A DNA stretch of 64,000 nt, taken from assembly GCF_020283565.1 (NCBI RefSeq), contig NC_060060.1, positions 19,530,001 to 19,594,000 on the forward strand. Direction: 5' to 3'. Numbering within the stretch: the stretch's first letter is position 1; each line of letters opens with the position of its first letter. Source of the DNA: Trifolium pratense. Taxonomy: Eukaryota; Streptophyta; Magnoliopsida; Fabales; Fabaceae. The translations under genes and the position numbers were made by a program. The notes below the pieces were generated by a model. The model searched no databases and was not told the DNA's origin. It worked only from the letters and a program-made list of their open reading frames with translations. Below are positions 11,998 to 22,739 of this stretch, piece by piece.

Positions 11998-12240
11998 CTA
12001 ATCCTTGTTAGCATCACCATTAGCATCAACCATAGAACCATGAGTAGATGATGATGACTCCATACTTTTTGTCCTTTGGAGACTAGGTGTACGATGTAAC
12101 CTACACCTAAATGAACCAGCATGTGTTGTTGGAGAACATAAACAATTGTTCTTGTTCATACTTGGCTGTCTCAAGACACCACCTTCTTGCATCACATCAT
12201 TTCTTGTTGAAATTTGAACTTTCATATCCTTTGTTGTCAT
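11998..12240 (-). CDS. Small serine-rich-protein-like protein, 80 aa
   Basis: This intact 80-aa frame contains RQPSMNKNNCLCSPTTHAG and SFRCRLHRTPSLQRTKS. That core is the hallmark of a plant-specific family of small proteins usually labelled 'serine-rich protein-like', whose members share the CLCSPTxHxGSFRCRxHR block and a Ser-rich tail (here SMESSSSTHGS). No signal peptide or membrane segment is visible. The paired Cys residues and basic tail might suggest metal or partner binding, but no biochemical role is established. The start at 12240 is the first ATG in frame, follows a pyrimidine-rich leader on the minus strand, and gives the usual short N-terminus. The gene stands alone, with the nearest neighbour about 2.6 kb away. 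Family recognition is by motif only. Confidence 0.85.
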   Translation of the reverse strand: MTTKDMKVQISTRNDVMQEGGVLRQPSMNKNNCLCSPTTHAGSFRCRLHRTPSLQRTKSMESSSSTHGSMVDANGDANKD

Positions 12241-13340
12241 CTTTCCACTTTCTCTTCTTCCTCTTCAATACCTGAAAATTTGAAACTACGATTAAATGAG
12301 ACACTTTTTTTTTTCCCTAATCAATATACCATGTTATATATGAATATGATATATTTGAACCTCACTTTGAAAAGGGTCTTAAAGGGCCTAAAAGTTGAAG
12401 CAAGAGGAATAATTTTCACTAGAGGGTGAATTTAGTGATAGAGATAGAAATGACACATGCAATGATATGGTATGGATTTGCTACCACGGAAAAATTCTAC
12501 ATTTTTACGTTGTAATTAATCTCGACCACTAATTTTATATTAGATGGTTTAAATTATACATATACTAAAATAATCTTGATCATTTACTTAAATTGGATGA
12601 TTCACACCGTAACTGCGTCAACACAATTACAACAGGGAAGTTTTTCTCAGTGATATAAGATTAAGTTTTCTTTTTTTCTAAGTCACGGGTATGAAAAATG
12701 TACTCTATTTTATTAAGTCCCCCACCCTAACAAAAAATTTTGACCACTTTTGGAATTAATAATACATGATATGATATGATTCTCTCAACTACTAGGGACA
12801 TGGAATTATATCATCAACTAAATTTTCCATGATCAATTATTTTTCTTTATTCATGTGGAGTTTCATTGAATCATGATGCAAAAGAAAGCTCTATATGCGG
12901 AGGGTCCCCCACTACCCACACCTGTGATGGCATATACATTGGGGTGGGTGTTAATTTACTTTTGTTTCTTGTGTAGGACTCAATTTTTAATTTAGTAGCA
13001 TATCGTATATGCACATCTTAATGGATAAGATAGTAGAATCTTTTTATGAGAATTAGAGATAAAAGACAACATTGATCAAAAAAGATGGATAACAACTTTG
13101 GATCATTGCACCTAGGGTCGATCACCATATATGTGACACTTGTTATATACAATGATGTTTCATTTTCCTTACAATGAAATTTGTATAAAGTAGATGCCAA
13201 TTAACCCCGGCTATTGTGGTAGCTATATGAATCCTTTAATCATTTTGTTTGGGGTTTGTTATCTGGTTGATTGGCTAGGCCTATGAGATAACATAATATC
13301 TTGAGGTGAGTATGGAATTAGAGCAACTATATATTATGGC
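12241..13340. other. Upstream region of the small gene and intergenic DNA
   Basis: The first 60 bases are pyrimidine-rich on the minus strand and likely serve as leader. The remainder shows no gene. Confidence 0.4.
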
Positions 13341-13735
13341 GGCGGTTTTGTTTGGTAAAATATAGTGGATAGTTGATAAGTTAGTTTATAGCGGATGGAT
13401 TTATAATGAATAGTTTATAAGTTAACTTTTAGCTTATAGCGAATAAGCTAGTTGACTGAATTTGTAGTGTTTGGTAAAATTAGCGGTTGAACTAGCTTAT
13501 AAGTATGAAATGACATAAAAAAGATATGTTTAATTAATATTTAATTTTTTCAAGTAAGATAATAAGGGTAAAATTGGAAGAAAAAATAATAGGCTATAAA
13601 CTCATAAGCTACTTGAAATAGTGTTTGAAAAATAAGTTATAAGCTCTTTTTTAAAAGTTGTTACCAAACATAATTTTTAGCTTATAAACTAAAAACTATA
13701 AGCTAGCTTATTGGTCTTCTCAAACAGACTCTAAA
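13341..13735. mobile_element. Foldback MITE (GTTTGGTAAAA / CAAACAGA family), copy 1
   Basis: The left end TTTTGTTTGGTAAAATATAG and right end TTCTCAAACAGACTCTAAAT are inverted. The interior repeats TTATAAGCT and AGCTTATAAG. The element is closely similar along its length to 33376-33753, which shows it is a mobile family. Confidence 0.7.
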
Positions 13736-13806
13736 TACACCACAATGGTTGTAACTTGTATTGTCTAAGGATATGAGAAACAGTAAAATACACGTTCTTA
13801 GTGACA

Positions 13807-14282
13807 AGTTTAATTACAATTTTGGTTCCCTCATTTTTATTTTTTTTTGAAGAAGTGATTCCCTTATTTTTACTTACTTATGAAATTGATCTCTCCATTT
13901 TAAAATCTCCTAGATTTGGTGTTTTTATCAAATTTATATACTTAAAAATTGTGATTTAATATATTTTAAATGATATGCCATACAAGTTGATAATGTAGAT
14001 TCATCTAGGTTGATTAATTATTTACCTTTCACTAATTAAATTACAAAAACATATAATTTCTTAAATAGAAAGCGAAGTTTTTAATGAGTTTTCTTATAAT
14101 TTCATGACTTTAATTTGATTATTCAATATCAATAAGTTGTATGTCACGTCATTTAAAATATGTTAAATTACTATTTTTAAGTACAAAAATCAAATAAATG
14201 GACCAAGATTGGATGATTTTAAAATAAGGGGACCAATTTCGTGAGTGGGTGAAAATATGGAAATCAAAACTGTAATTAAACC
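13807..14282. mobile_element. MULE-like foldback element, degenerate 9-bp TSD
   Basis: The left end AGTTTAATTACAATTTTGG and right end CAAAACTGTAATTAAACC are inverted, and the similarity continues inward for about 100 bp. The flanks TTAGTGACA (13798-13806) and TTAGTTAAA (14283-14291) agree at 7 of 9 positions, as expected for an old 9-bp Mutator-type duplication. Confidence 0.6.
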
Positions 14283-14384
14283 TTAGTTAAATCAACACAA
14301 TTCAATCACATAATTCAATCACCTTAGTTAAATCAACACAATTCAATTTTTTTATTTTTTTTTTAACTTGGTTTACTTTTCTTT

Positions 14385-14720
14385 GTTTGAAAAAAAAAAA
14401 ATCACCTATTTCTTAATCTCCAAGGAACAAGACCATGATTCTTAAAAGCGAGTAACCAATTGAGAGTCTATTTCTAAACAAATAGATACTCAACCCTTTT
14501 TTTTAAGCTATCTCAATAACATTCATAGCCTCAATGAGCTCTACAGATATGTGTAAGTTTTGAGTTATCATTGAAAATATAGCACTGTATAACCTCTTTA
14601 ATATGAGGAGCTTTAGGAGAAGGATTTAAAATAGAAAAGGCTTTAAGAATCACAAATTCAAGCATAGATGAGAAAAGAAGTCCCTACATAGTGGTTGACG
14701 GTAAGAAAATTATTTGATAT
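14385..14720 (-). pseudogene. Degenerate LINE RNase H fragment
   Basis: The minus-strand translation gives FVILKAFSILNPSPKAP followed by HIKEV, then in other frames ISVELIEAMNVIEIA and a degraded LWLETDS-like stretch. This order matches the linker and RNase H part of plant LINE ORF2. An A tract on the expected side (14391-14401 as T/A runs) fits a poly-A tail. It is broken by stops and shifts. Confidence 0.5.
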
Positions 14721-15074
14721 CACCACAAAGGTGTTAAATAGCCAATCATATTAATTCGTCATACAATTGAGATGATTTCTCTCACTACATTCAGCATATA
14801 TCAAACTTGTTTGGATCCTCTCCTTCAATCACTTTTGATTTTTTTTACTATCTTTTACTATTGTTTTTATCTCTTACATTTTCTCTCTCTTCTTTTTATT
14901 TTTTGGTTTTTTTTTCCTCCTCTTACACTTATCCTTATCTTTTTTAAAGAAGATGGAAGGATAAAAGAATAAGGTTAAAGTCCATATCAAGACAATAGTT
15001 AATTACTTTGAAACAAATATACAGAAAAACCAAAGAGAAAAGGAGGATCTAAATTACGGTACGATATCACACCA
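14721..15074. other. Intergenic, pyrimidine-rich
   Basis: A T/C-rich tract at 14815-14945 gives a low-complexity open frame that is not a gene. Nothing else is seen. Confidence 0.4.
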
Positions 15075-15090
15075 CGCTCACTAAGGTTTT

Positions 15091-15226
15091 TTTTTTTTGT
15101 CAAGTAGTTTAATGACGATAAATTTCACCGTTAAAGTGAATAAGATTGGTGTATAGAATTCGAATTTTGACCCCTACATATATAATATAATTTCTCTGTC
15201 AAATAAGTTAAACTCACGGGAACTGG
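15091..15226 (-). mobile_element. tRNA-derived SINE (same family as 32952), reverse orientation
   Basis: Read on the minus strand it begins with a phrase like CCCGTGAGTTTAACTTATTT (box-A region), has GTCAAAATTCGAATTC (box B) in the middle, and ends in poly-A (plus-strand T run 15087-15098). Direct repeats CGCTCACTAANGTTTT at 15075-15090 and 15227-15242 (one mismatch) are the TSD. The sequence order matches the SINE at 32952-33087. Confidence 0.7.
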
Positions 15227-15482
15227 CGCTCACTAACGTTTTCAAAGATGCATATTTTACAAAATTGGTCATTCGATGAAATATTTATAACATATATAGA
15301 TGATCTCTACAATTTGTTGCATAAATATAAAAATAATTTATTATGTTAGTAAAGTGCGTTAAAATCATCTTGTCCAAATTTTTCACTTCTTCTCTTTTAT
15401 AGTATGTAATTTAATCACTAAACTATTGACCAAAAGAAAAAAAAAATTAAAAAGTCTACTTATAGCCCACAAATTTTTTTGA

Positions 15483-15665
15483 GTTTAATTGATACGCACC
15501 GACAGTGTAAAATAGTTTTACACGATCCTCCAATAAACAACCACCATTTTGCCATGTCATATCAAGAAAGTGGGGTGAAGTGGGGTGATGTGGCGGAAAA
15601 CATGGTTGGTATTGATTGACGGTGTAAAATTATTTTACACCGTCGGTGTATTTAAATTAAATCCA
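15483..15665. mobile_element. MITE, family also at 2445
   Basis: The inverted ends GATACGCACCGACAGTGTAA and TTTTACACCGTCGGTGTATT flank an interior with AAAGTGGGGTGAAGTGGGG. This is the better-preserved of two copies in the window. Confidence 0.75.
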
Positions 15666-15721
15666 ATTTTTTTTTGTCAAGTGCCCATAATGTGGTTAGT
15701 TGATCCCTTTAATTAATTTTG

Positions 15722-16002
15722 TAAAATAATTTATGATGCTTTCTCTTCCCACCCCCCGTGAATCTTTTATCCCCCTTGAATTTTCAATTTTGCCCTTGAA
15801 AAAACTTCGGTTCGTAGAAACCGAAGTTTTTTTTGCCTTGAAAACAAATTTCGATTTCTAAAAACCGAAATTTACTCTGAATTTGCACTAGTAAAAATTT
15901 GGTTTCTGCGAACCGAATTTTTCTGCAAGGGCAAAATTGAAATATTGGGGGTATAAAAGATTCATGGGAGGTGGGGAGAGAAAACATCATAATTTATTGG
16001 TA
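15722..16002. mobile_element. Foldback MITE with three internal hairpins
   Basis: The long inverted ends (TTTATGATGCTTTCTCTTCC... against ...GGAGAGAAAACATCATAA) include GAATCTTTTATCCCCC and GGGGGTATAAAAGATTC. Inside are three consecutive short palindromes: AACTTCGGTTCGTAGAAACC with its partner GAAGTT, AAATTTCGATTTCTAAAAAC with GAAATTT, and AAATTTGGTTTCTGCGAACC with GAATTT. The repeated GGTTCG/CGAACC stem motif suggests internal duplication. Confidence 0.7.
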
Positions 16003-17580
16003 CTTTTAGGAAATTAGCTGGGGCCTAGGTTCAGTAATCATAACTATTGGGCCTTTTCCTATTTCTTGTCTCGCCCAACAACATACTGAGCCCATTAATT
16101 TGCAACTTACAAGCCTTAGGGGAATGTTAACTAACTACACCCTACATACTGGGTACATTTTATATCTCCATCCCTTGCTACATTAGATAATTACAACCCT
16201 TTGACTTCAATAGTTGAAAGTTAAGAACAAGTTTATAATAAAAGGTAAAAGATAAGAAATATTTACCTTCTCCAGTAGAAATCATCAACTAATATTTACC
16301 TTTCATCAAAAAAAAAAAAAACTAATATTTACCTTCTTTATATTTGAGACATGCTGACAAATGAAAACTTACATGTGCAAAGACTTTAATTTATTTTTTT
16401 GACAGTATGCAAAGACTTTAATTTAAACCAAGTTGAGTCTCAGATATTTTCTTCATCACAACATAAAATATTGTTTTTTTAAAACAAAACAAGTCCCGCA
16501 ACACAGAGACTTATTTTTGGAAGGACATCATTTTGATTTTTCTCCCTTTTTTATTATTATTTTTCTATTTTATAATTTTTTTTAGAAACTTTGTAAAAAG
16601 GCTCAAAAACTCTATTTTCATTCTTAGATTTAGATGGTTGTTCTTCGCCTCCTCTAAATTGATCAGAATTCCCCTCATGTCCCCGGTCCCCCATCTAAGG
16701 AAGATATTTTCTATAGTACAAATCATATTCGGAGAAATCTCAAGACAATATAAATCTTAGCGAAAAATATCTTTTAGTATTGTGTTTTCTAGTGTGAGCC
16801 ATTTCGGGATGGAAAACAATCATCCTTAATTTAAATAAACTCTTTGGTTTACAACAAATGGACGGAGAGAAAAAGTAGGTTTCAAAGGCCCAACAAGAAA
16901 AAAAAAGTTTTTGATCTATTGGACTCAAATGGCCCATCTTGCTCATTGAAACAAACAAAAGAGAAAATTGCTCATCTGACCCCATATCTTGCTCAAATAA
17001 CCCATAAAGATTCAAAGATAAGAAGATGGTGCGGTGGTACCGGTTCTGCTAAAGTTTCTGCGTTTCGAATCTTATATTCCGAAGATGTTTTGACTTCAGA
17101 TCGTATAATACAAAGTCCAAAATCAGGGGTATTGTTGGATTTATGGGGGGTCTGAGAGCACTATGGGAGGCCTAAAGAGCATTTTTCCAAACATAACAAG
17201 ATGGTCAAATTTTGGATATTAAAAAAATCACCACTTTTTGGTTAAAAATCATTATTTATTTTTGACAAGTTAAAAATCATTATTTTAAAATAAAAAAAAA
17301 TGTATGAAATTTATGAGACCAGACCAAAATTTCTAAATGACTTACTTTTGTAGACCAGGCCTAGATTCATGCTCGTTGTTATGTTTGACTCAATAATTAA
17401 GGTCTTAATCGGTTCACTTTGAGGGTTCATCTTTCCCTCAAATCCCAATGAGCAAAAACATCTTCATCCGTCATAAAACTTACCTTGATTCTGCATGTCA
17501 TTGATGGGGATCTCAAAGCGTCTCCCTCTCATCAATGAAAGAGACTTTATGTTCGGCCTAAAATTACCCTTTTCATCACG
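16003..17580. other. Intergenic, no gene recognised
   Basis: Several short frames occur (for example 16844-17155) but none resembles a known family, and codon composition does not stand out. A direct repeat, TATGCAAAGACTTTAATTTA-like, occurs near 16377-16425. Confidence 0.4.
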
Positions 17581-17589
17581 AGCAGCCTA

Positions 17590-17790
17590 TATATAAAAAT
17601 CGTGCGTGCCTCGTGCAATAAGCAGTCACTCCCAAACATTAACCGGTGCGGTTTGCGCCTCGCGCAATGGACAAACGCACACCACGCCAAGGGCAGAACC
17701 AAACCCTGATGATGGGCGCGTTTTACGCCTAGCGCAGAACCTAATGCGCCTAGCGCAGGGACCAATCTTGGAACCTGTTTTTCTGAACTC
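17590..17790. repeat. GC-rich short-palindrome array
   Basis: In an AT-rich setting, four related motifs occur within about 170 bp: GTGCCTCGTGCAAT (17605), TTGCGCCTCGCGCAATGG (about 17653), TACGCCTAGCGCAG (about 17727) and TGCGCCTAGCGCAGG (about 17745). Each has dyad symmetry around GCC/GGC. It may be part of an LTR of an unidentified retroelement; no ends were found. Confidence 0.5.
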
Positions 17791-17829
17791 AAGATTTCAA
17801 AGCAATTATAACAATCACTTATAAAATTT

Positions 17830-18365
17830 TTAAATAGAGAACTAAAAAACTTCGTTTAAATCTATTTTTTATCGAATTAAAACCATTCTAAAATAAAGAG
17901 CTAGCTTGGCCTTTGGCCCCCTAAAGAGCTGTAGTAGTAATAAAAAAAGTTGGTTATTATGTATGGTGGTAAGTTTCAAGAAAGGATTCACTTTAATTTC
18001 CACAGACCACGGTATCTGAGTTATATAACCGACAAAGTATATGGATACTTGTCTCATCTAAAGCCTTTTTACGATGCAGTCTCAGTCTCCATCAATGTCA
18101 ATTCCTATACATATCCATCCTCAGTAATCCTTGCGTATATCATGTGTCCATGCATTATTAATATTTGGATGCTACCCATAACACACAAGACATTTCAATT
18201 TCATTACTAACTTATTTTATATATTTGAATTTTTAATTAATCCTAAATACTTTCAATTACTAGTATTTTTGGTATTTGTCATAATGGTATTTGTCAGAAG
18301 GATATTTCAGTTTATTTTTGGTATCAACTTTTATTTTTAATATCTCCTTAAAAAAAATCAAATCC
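17830..18365. other. Intergenic, nothing recognised
   Basis: No gene or repeat is resolved; the short frames here have no family features. Confidence 0.4.
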
Positions 18366-18500
18366 TCGTGAATTTAGTTCAGTTGTTAGGAATATCGCAC
18401 ACTGTATGTGTAGGAGTAAGAGTTCGAACTCCAAACACTCTATTTATTCACTTTTAAAATAAAATTTCTAGTTACTATAGACTACTTAACAAAATAAAAA
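18366..18500 (+). mobile_element. Degenerate tRNA-derived SINE (family of 32952)
   Basis: The order is GTGAATTTAGTTCAGTTGTT (box-A region), AGAGTTCGAACTCC (box B), then TTTCTAGTTACTATAGACTA and CTTAACAAAATAAAAAA. It parallels the SINE at 32952-33087 block by block. Confidence 0.6.
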
Positions 18501-19653
18501 ACATCAAAGTTTGGTCTTACAAAATATATATATATCAATTAAAAAGTCTCACATAAGATGAGAGATAGTCTGCACATGAGTTTAAAAAGTAGAGATAATT
18601 TTCATCTTACGATGCTAAAATGGTATTATAGTTTCTTCAAGATCTGTTGGATCATCTGCTATAAGGTTTCGGTAGTCGGACTCGGACCATCCACCGTTTT
18701 ATATTCATGTAACAAGTCAATAATGCTGAACGTGATGAAGTTTGTTAAGAAGTTTCAAATCAGACGTAAGATGATTTGTACGTGACTTTATAAAGTGTGA
18801 GGGTTTTAAGTTTTAACAATACCAACTTTATATTTCAGTCACCTCTTTTGATGATATTTTAAGATCTTAGCAATAGAATTTAAACATGAAACTTGACAGT
18901 TGTTTATATGAGTTTCAACGATATTCTATTTATCATTATTTTTTTGAATTTAAATCAATTTATCATCATACAACTCTGTTCTGGTTAACTTTTATTTCAA
19001 GAACAAGAATCAAAATATAAATAAATAAAATAAAATTATAAAGACAAAAATCTTACGGAAACTTTAAACAAAAAGTACAAAGGTGTGTAGGAGTAGGCAT
19101 GCACCACGTATTACACAAAGCAGTGATGACCAAAACAGTGAGTTTGGCAGAATGTGAGATTTTATAGTATTTGGTTAGGACTTAGGAGAGTAGCAGAGAT
19201 AGCATGATTTTAGAATGGTAGGGGTGCTTGCTTATTTATGGATCAAGATTCTCTACGGTAAAACTTGACCATTGATTACTGATCAGACGATTCTGATTAA
19301 TAAATTATAAAATCATTCAAAATAATTTCAGCCGTACATCTCAGATCGAACGGTCTAAAACTAAAACTGTGTAAAAACTGCAGGAAACTTTACTGCTGGA
19401 AATCTAATTCCCTTATTTTTGGATCTCTAAGAGGTATATATGGCCAACAAGGTAGGACGCAAACAAACGGTGACACATATAAACTGCAATGCAACGTTAA
19501 TTAATAAATAAATTAAAGAAAGTAAGATACATTTTTTTTGACAAACACCTAATTAATACATTTTTTTTTAAAATATACAACATATAGAAGAAATTTTAAG
19601 AATTAATTTATTTTTTTGACAAATTTAAATGATACTGCAAATATAAAAAGAAA
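18501..19653. other. Intergenic, no gene recognised
   Basis: AT-rich, with short unrelated frames only. It ends in the left TSD (19645-19653) of the adjacent MULE-like element. Confidence 0.4.
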
Positions 19654-20797
19654 GGGTAAATAGGGTTTTACCTCCCTGCAAAATAAGCCAATTTTGCATT
19701 ACCCCCTGCAAAAAAAAACTTGGGATTACCCCCTTGCAATATTAAGATTCTCTCTTTTTACCCCCTGTTTGACAACTTGACATAGAATCTTTATTTTTTA
19801 TGAGGTGGCATGCATATGTGGCATTTAATTTTTTTTTAAAATTTTTTTTTAATTTGCACATGTCATTTTTATTATTAAATAAACTAAAAATTAAAAAAAA
19901 AATAATAATAAATTCTTTTCTAATTTCCCCTTCATCCCTACCACAATAACTTTCATCATTCAACAAGAACAACAACATCAACACCACCAAGAACAACAAC
20001 ATCAACAAAATCATCAACACCACCAAGAATAACAATCCAAAAAAAACCCAATTTTTTTTCTTCCAAAAATCAATCTCGGTAAACCCAGAAACATAATCAT
20101 AAATTTCTTTTGTTCTTCTATTCTTCATCCCTTTGCAACAACTCAATTTCTTCCTAACCCAAAAACATAATTCTTCTTCCCAATTCTTCATCCCATCAAT
20201 TCAATCCCTAACCCATAAATTCAAAAACCCAGTTTCTGCCTTTATAGGAAATCCGGTTCCTAGTTCCTGCCTTTGTTCTTCATCAATCATTTGTTTCGAC
20301 GAATTCGGCGGAGTGATTCGGCGGATTTCTAGGTTTTATTTTAGAGAAAAAGGATTCTGGAATTCTAAGTTTGTGTTAGAGAAAAAATAATTTTGGGTTT
20401 TGAGAAGAAGAATGAGAAGGAGAAAGATTTGTGTTATGTTACACGAAAAGATTGTGAGTTTTTTTTTTTTTTTTGTTAGAAACAATGGATTAACATATCT
20501 TTTTGAATTAACATATTTTATTTTTAATAATTTTTTTTGACACAATATTTTTTATTTTTTTAAAAACTAATTAAGTGGAATTTTTAAAATTTTTGTCACC
20601 AATTTATTTAATAATAAAAATGACATGTGCAAATTAAAAAAATAAAAATGAAATAAATGCCACATATACATGCCACCTCATAAAAAATAAAGATTCTATG
20701 CCAAGTTGTCAAGCAGGGGGTAAAAAGAGAGAATCTTCATATTGCAGGGGGTAATCCCAAGTTTTTTTTTTGCAGGGGGGTAAAACCCTATTTACCC
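19654..20797. mobile_element. Pack-MULE-like element with perfect 9-bp TSD
   Basis: The ends GGGTAAATAGGGTTTTACC and its complement GGTAAAACCCTATTTACCC are the tips of inverted repeats about 200-250 bp long (GAGGTGGCATG, GACATGTGCAAATT and AAGATTCTATG blocks in mirrored order). The same 9 bp, AAAAAGAAA, flanks both sides (19645-19653, 20798-20806), as for Mutator-like elements. Between the arms, about 19915-20450 is not palindromic. It looks like a captured host 5' leader or exon: CAACAAGAACAACAACATCA repeats, then CTTCTTCC tracts. The longest plus frame inside (20133-20390) is 85 codons with no recognised domain, and no transposase is present. Confidence 0.8.
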
Positions 20798-20829
20798 AAA
20801 AAGAAATATTGTAAAACAACAATGATTTT

Positions 20830-21007
20830 ATACAAGTGGTAAGAGTCTCGATCTAAGCATGTGGTCAGAGGTTTGATTTATGTGTATGGAGAATATTCAG
20901 TTTGGAGGGGAGAATCCACCTTGTGTGCCCCATAGATTCTTCGGCGGAGATTAGTTATTGCTAACGACAGTGAAAACTTCATACCAATATCATGGTAAAA
21001 AAAAATC
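20830..21007 (+). mobile_element. tRNA-derived SINE
   Basis: It starts CAAGTGGTAAGAGTCTCGAT (box A) and continues with GGTCAGAGGTTTGATTTA (box B), then the long conserved SINE body (GGGGAGAATCCACCTTGTG, TTCTTCGGCGGAGATTAG) and a poly-A run at about 20998-21006. It is immediately right of the MULE-like element. Confidence 0.6.
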
Positions 21008-21934
21008 ATTTTTTTTTACTTCTTAAGTTATGCAAGAAGTTGTTAGTTCCAGCAAAACATCCATGGTCAAATGACTATATAGATACACTCACGTAATTTT
21101 TTGATTATTTATAATTAGAATATATCTATGTTGAATGTTATTTATAATGATGACTATTTTTTTATAGTATTTATAAATTAAATAGAGAACTTTTTTTTTT
21201 GAATTTTTTGCACAATTTTTTTTTTTAGTAGAGAATTTTTTACACAATTTTTTTTTATAATGATTTTTTACACTATTTTTGTTGAAGACTATTTTTAATA
21301 TTCTAATAAAGCCTTCAACAATTCCTCTCAGCTGGTCATGTGGACCAAACCGTGACCCATTTCTATACTCATCTCAATTTTTCCATTTTCACGGTTTATT
21401 ATTTATGTTTTCCCTCCAATATATTAAGTATTACTATTCATTATGGGAATTTAATTTATCATACATGTTCAGCGATTCATGGTTTATTATGTTTCATTTT
21501 CCCTCAACTATTAATTAAGTACTACGTACTATTCATTATGGAATTTAAATTATTAAACAGACGTATAGATGTTCAAGTTCAACGAAGAAGTGTACATAGA
21601 TAAATGGCAATAAAAAAATGTAGTTGCGGTAGACAAACTATTTGACCCAACGAGATTTGAAAAATCTTTGATGGAGGGAAAAATAGAGCCTCAATCCTGT
21701 ACTCGATATAGTCCAGGTATTCCGGCCATCTCCACTCCATTTTTGCATGAACTTACTTTATATTTCAATATTTTCTTTTATACATGGATGAAATTATAAG
21801 TCATTAGAAACTCACTCACTTAAAGTGCCTTTCTGTCCTGTAGATAGACTTATAACTGATAATATTTTGAGGTGTGTTCAATTATAAGTCTACAGATCGA
21901 TTAATGGTTCCATGTGTTTAATTTCTTTAAATTT
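21008..21934. other. Intergenic, no gene recognised
   Basis: AT-rich, with T homopolymer runs at 21190-21255. The two overlapping 80-90 codon frames at 21279-21603 show no family features. Confidence 0.4.
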
Positions 21935-22260
21935 GATTTAAATGTTGATGGTAGAAAGTTGATCAGAAGAATTAGGGGTTTATTGTTGGGAGATTGGAAT
22001 GTTCGTATCATTGTATGTTTATTGCAAATATAATAAGTTGTTGACGCCTTGTCTGCATTAGGTTGTGCTTTAATAGGAGTTACATATTATGAAGAATCTT
22101 TAATTGAGTTTGAGCATTTGTGCTTAGTTTATGTAATGGAGTTCTATTTCCCGAGTTATTTTCGTGCAATTTTTCTCTTTAGGCTTTGATATGGTTTTTG
22201 TAATTTTGTATTGCTGAATTTGGTGGATATATTTTTATACGACAAAACTCTCATGAGATA
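21935..22260 (+). pseudogene. Degenerate LINE RNase H C-terminal fragment
   Basis: The plus-strand frames give KFDLNVDGRKLIRRIRG and then VVDALSALGCALIGVTYYEE followed by SLIEFEHLCLVYVM. The ADALA-x-xGC...YYEEPP...LLLADVMG pattern is typical of the end of plant LINE RNase H. The middle of the domain is deleted and there are in-frame stops. Confidence 0.5.
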
Positions 22261-22339
22261 TAGTGTTATAAGGAAAATACTCACATATTTTTATTGTTCG
22301 TATTCTCTTTCTAATTCTCATTATTATTCATAGTTATAT

Positions 22340-22344
<5 letters not shown>

Positions 22345-22394
<50 letters not shown>
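22345..22394. repeat. Compound microsatellite (TA)n(GATA)n
   Basis: About 16 TA units (22345-22376) are followed by GATA units (22377-22394). Confidence 0.95.
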
Positions 22395-22397
<3 letters not shown>

Positions 22398-22510
22398 CTA
22401 CAAATTTCTAAATCATACTTTAAATAATAAACTAATCCTATAAATTATAAACAAATTTTAAATATTATAAACTAAAATTCTTATTTTAAATATAAACTAA
22501 ATTATGTACC

Positions 22511-22541
<31 letters not shown>

Positions 22542-22739
22542 TATAACTAAATTTAATCTAAAATCTTCAAAAGATATTTATGCATATTATTCTCAAAACT
22601 CCTCCTTAACTGAATATCTTTTATGCGCATTCAATCTAAGCTTCTTAGATTTGGTTGAATTAGACTGCATTTGACCTGAATTTTTCCATCATTGAAGTTT
22701 TTCCTTTTTTGCAAGCTTTAGCAAATTTGTACCTTGTGG

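Noticed and set aside
16844..17155. 103-aa plus-strand frame
   Set aside because: No recognisable domain and no start context or neighbouring exon to support it.
19742..20191. 149-aa minus-strand frame with a hydrophobic Leu/Val run
   Set aside because: The run is the antisense of CAACAAGAACAACAACATCA-type repeats in the element's interior, and the frame extends into the terminal inverted repeat.
20133..20390. 85-aa plus-strand frame as a gene
   Set aside because: It lies inside the MULE-like element, has no domain, and its composition follows C/T-rich leader-like DNA.
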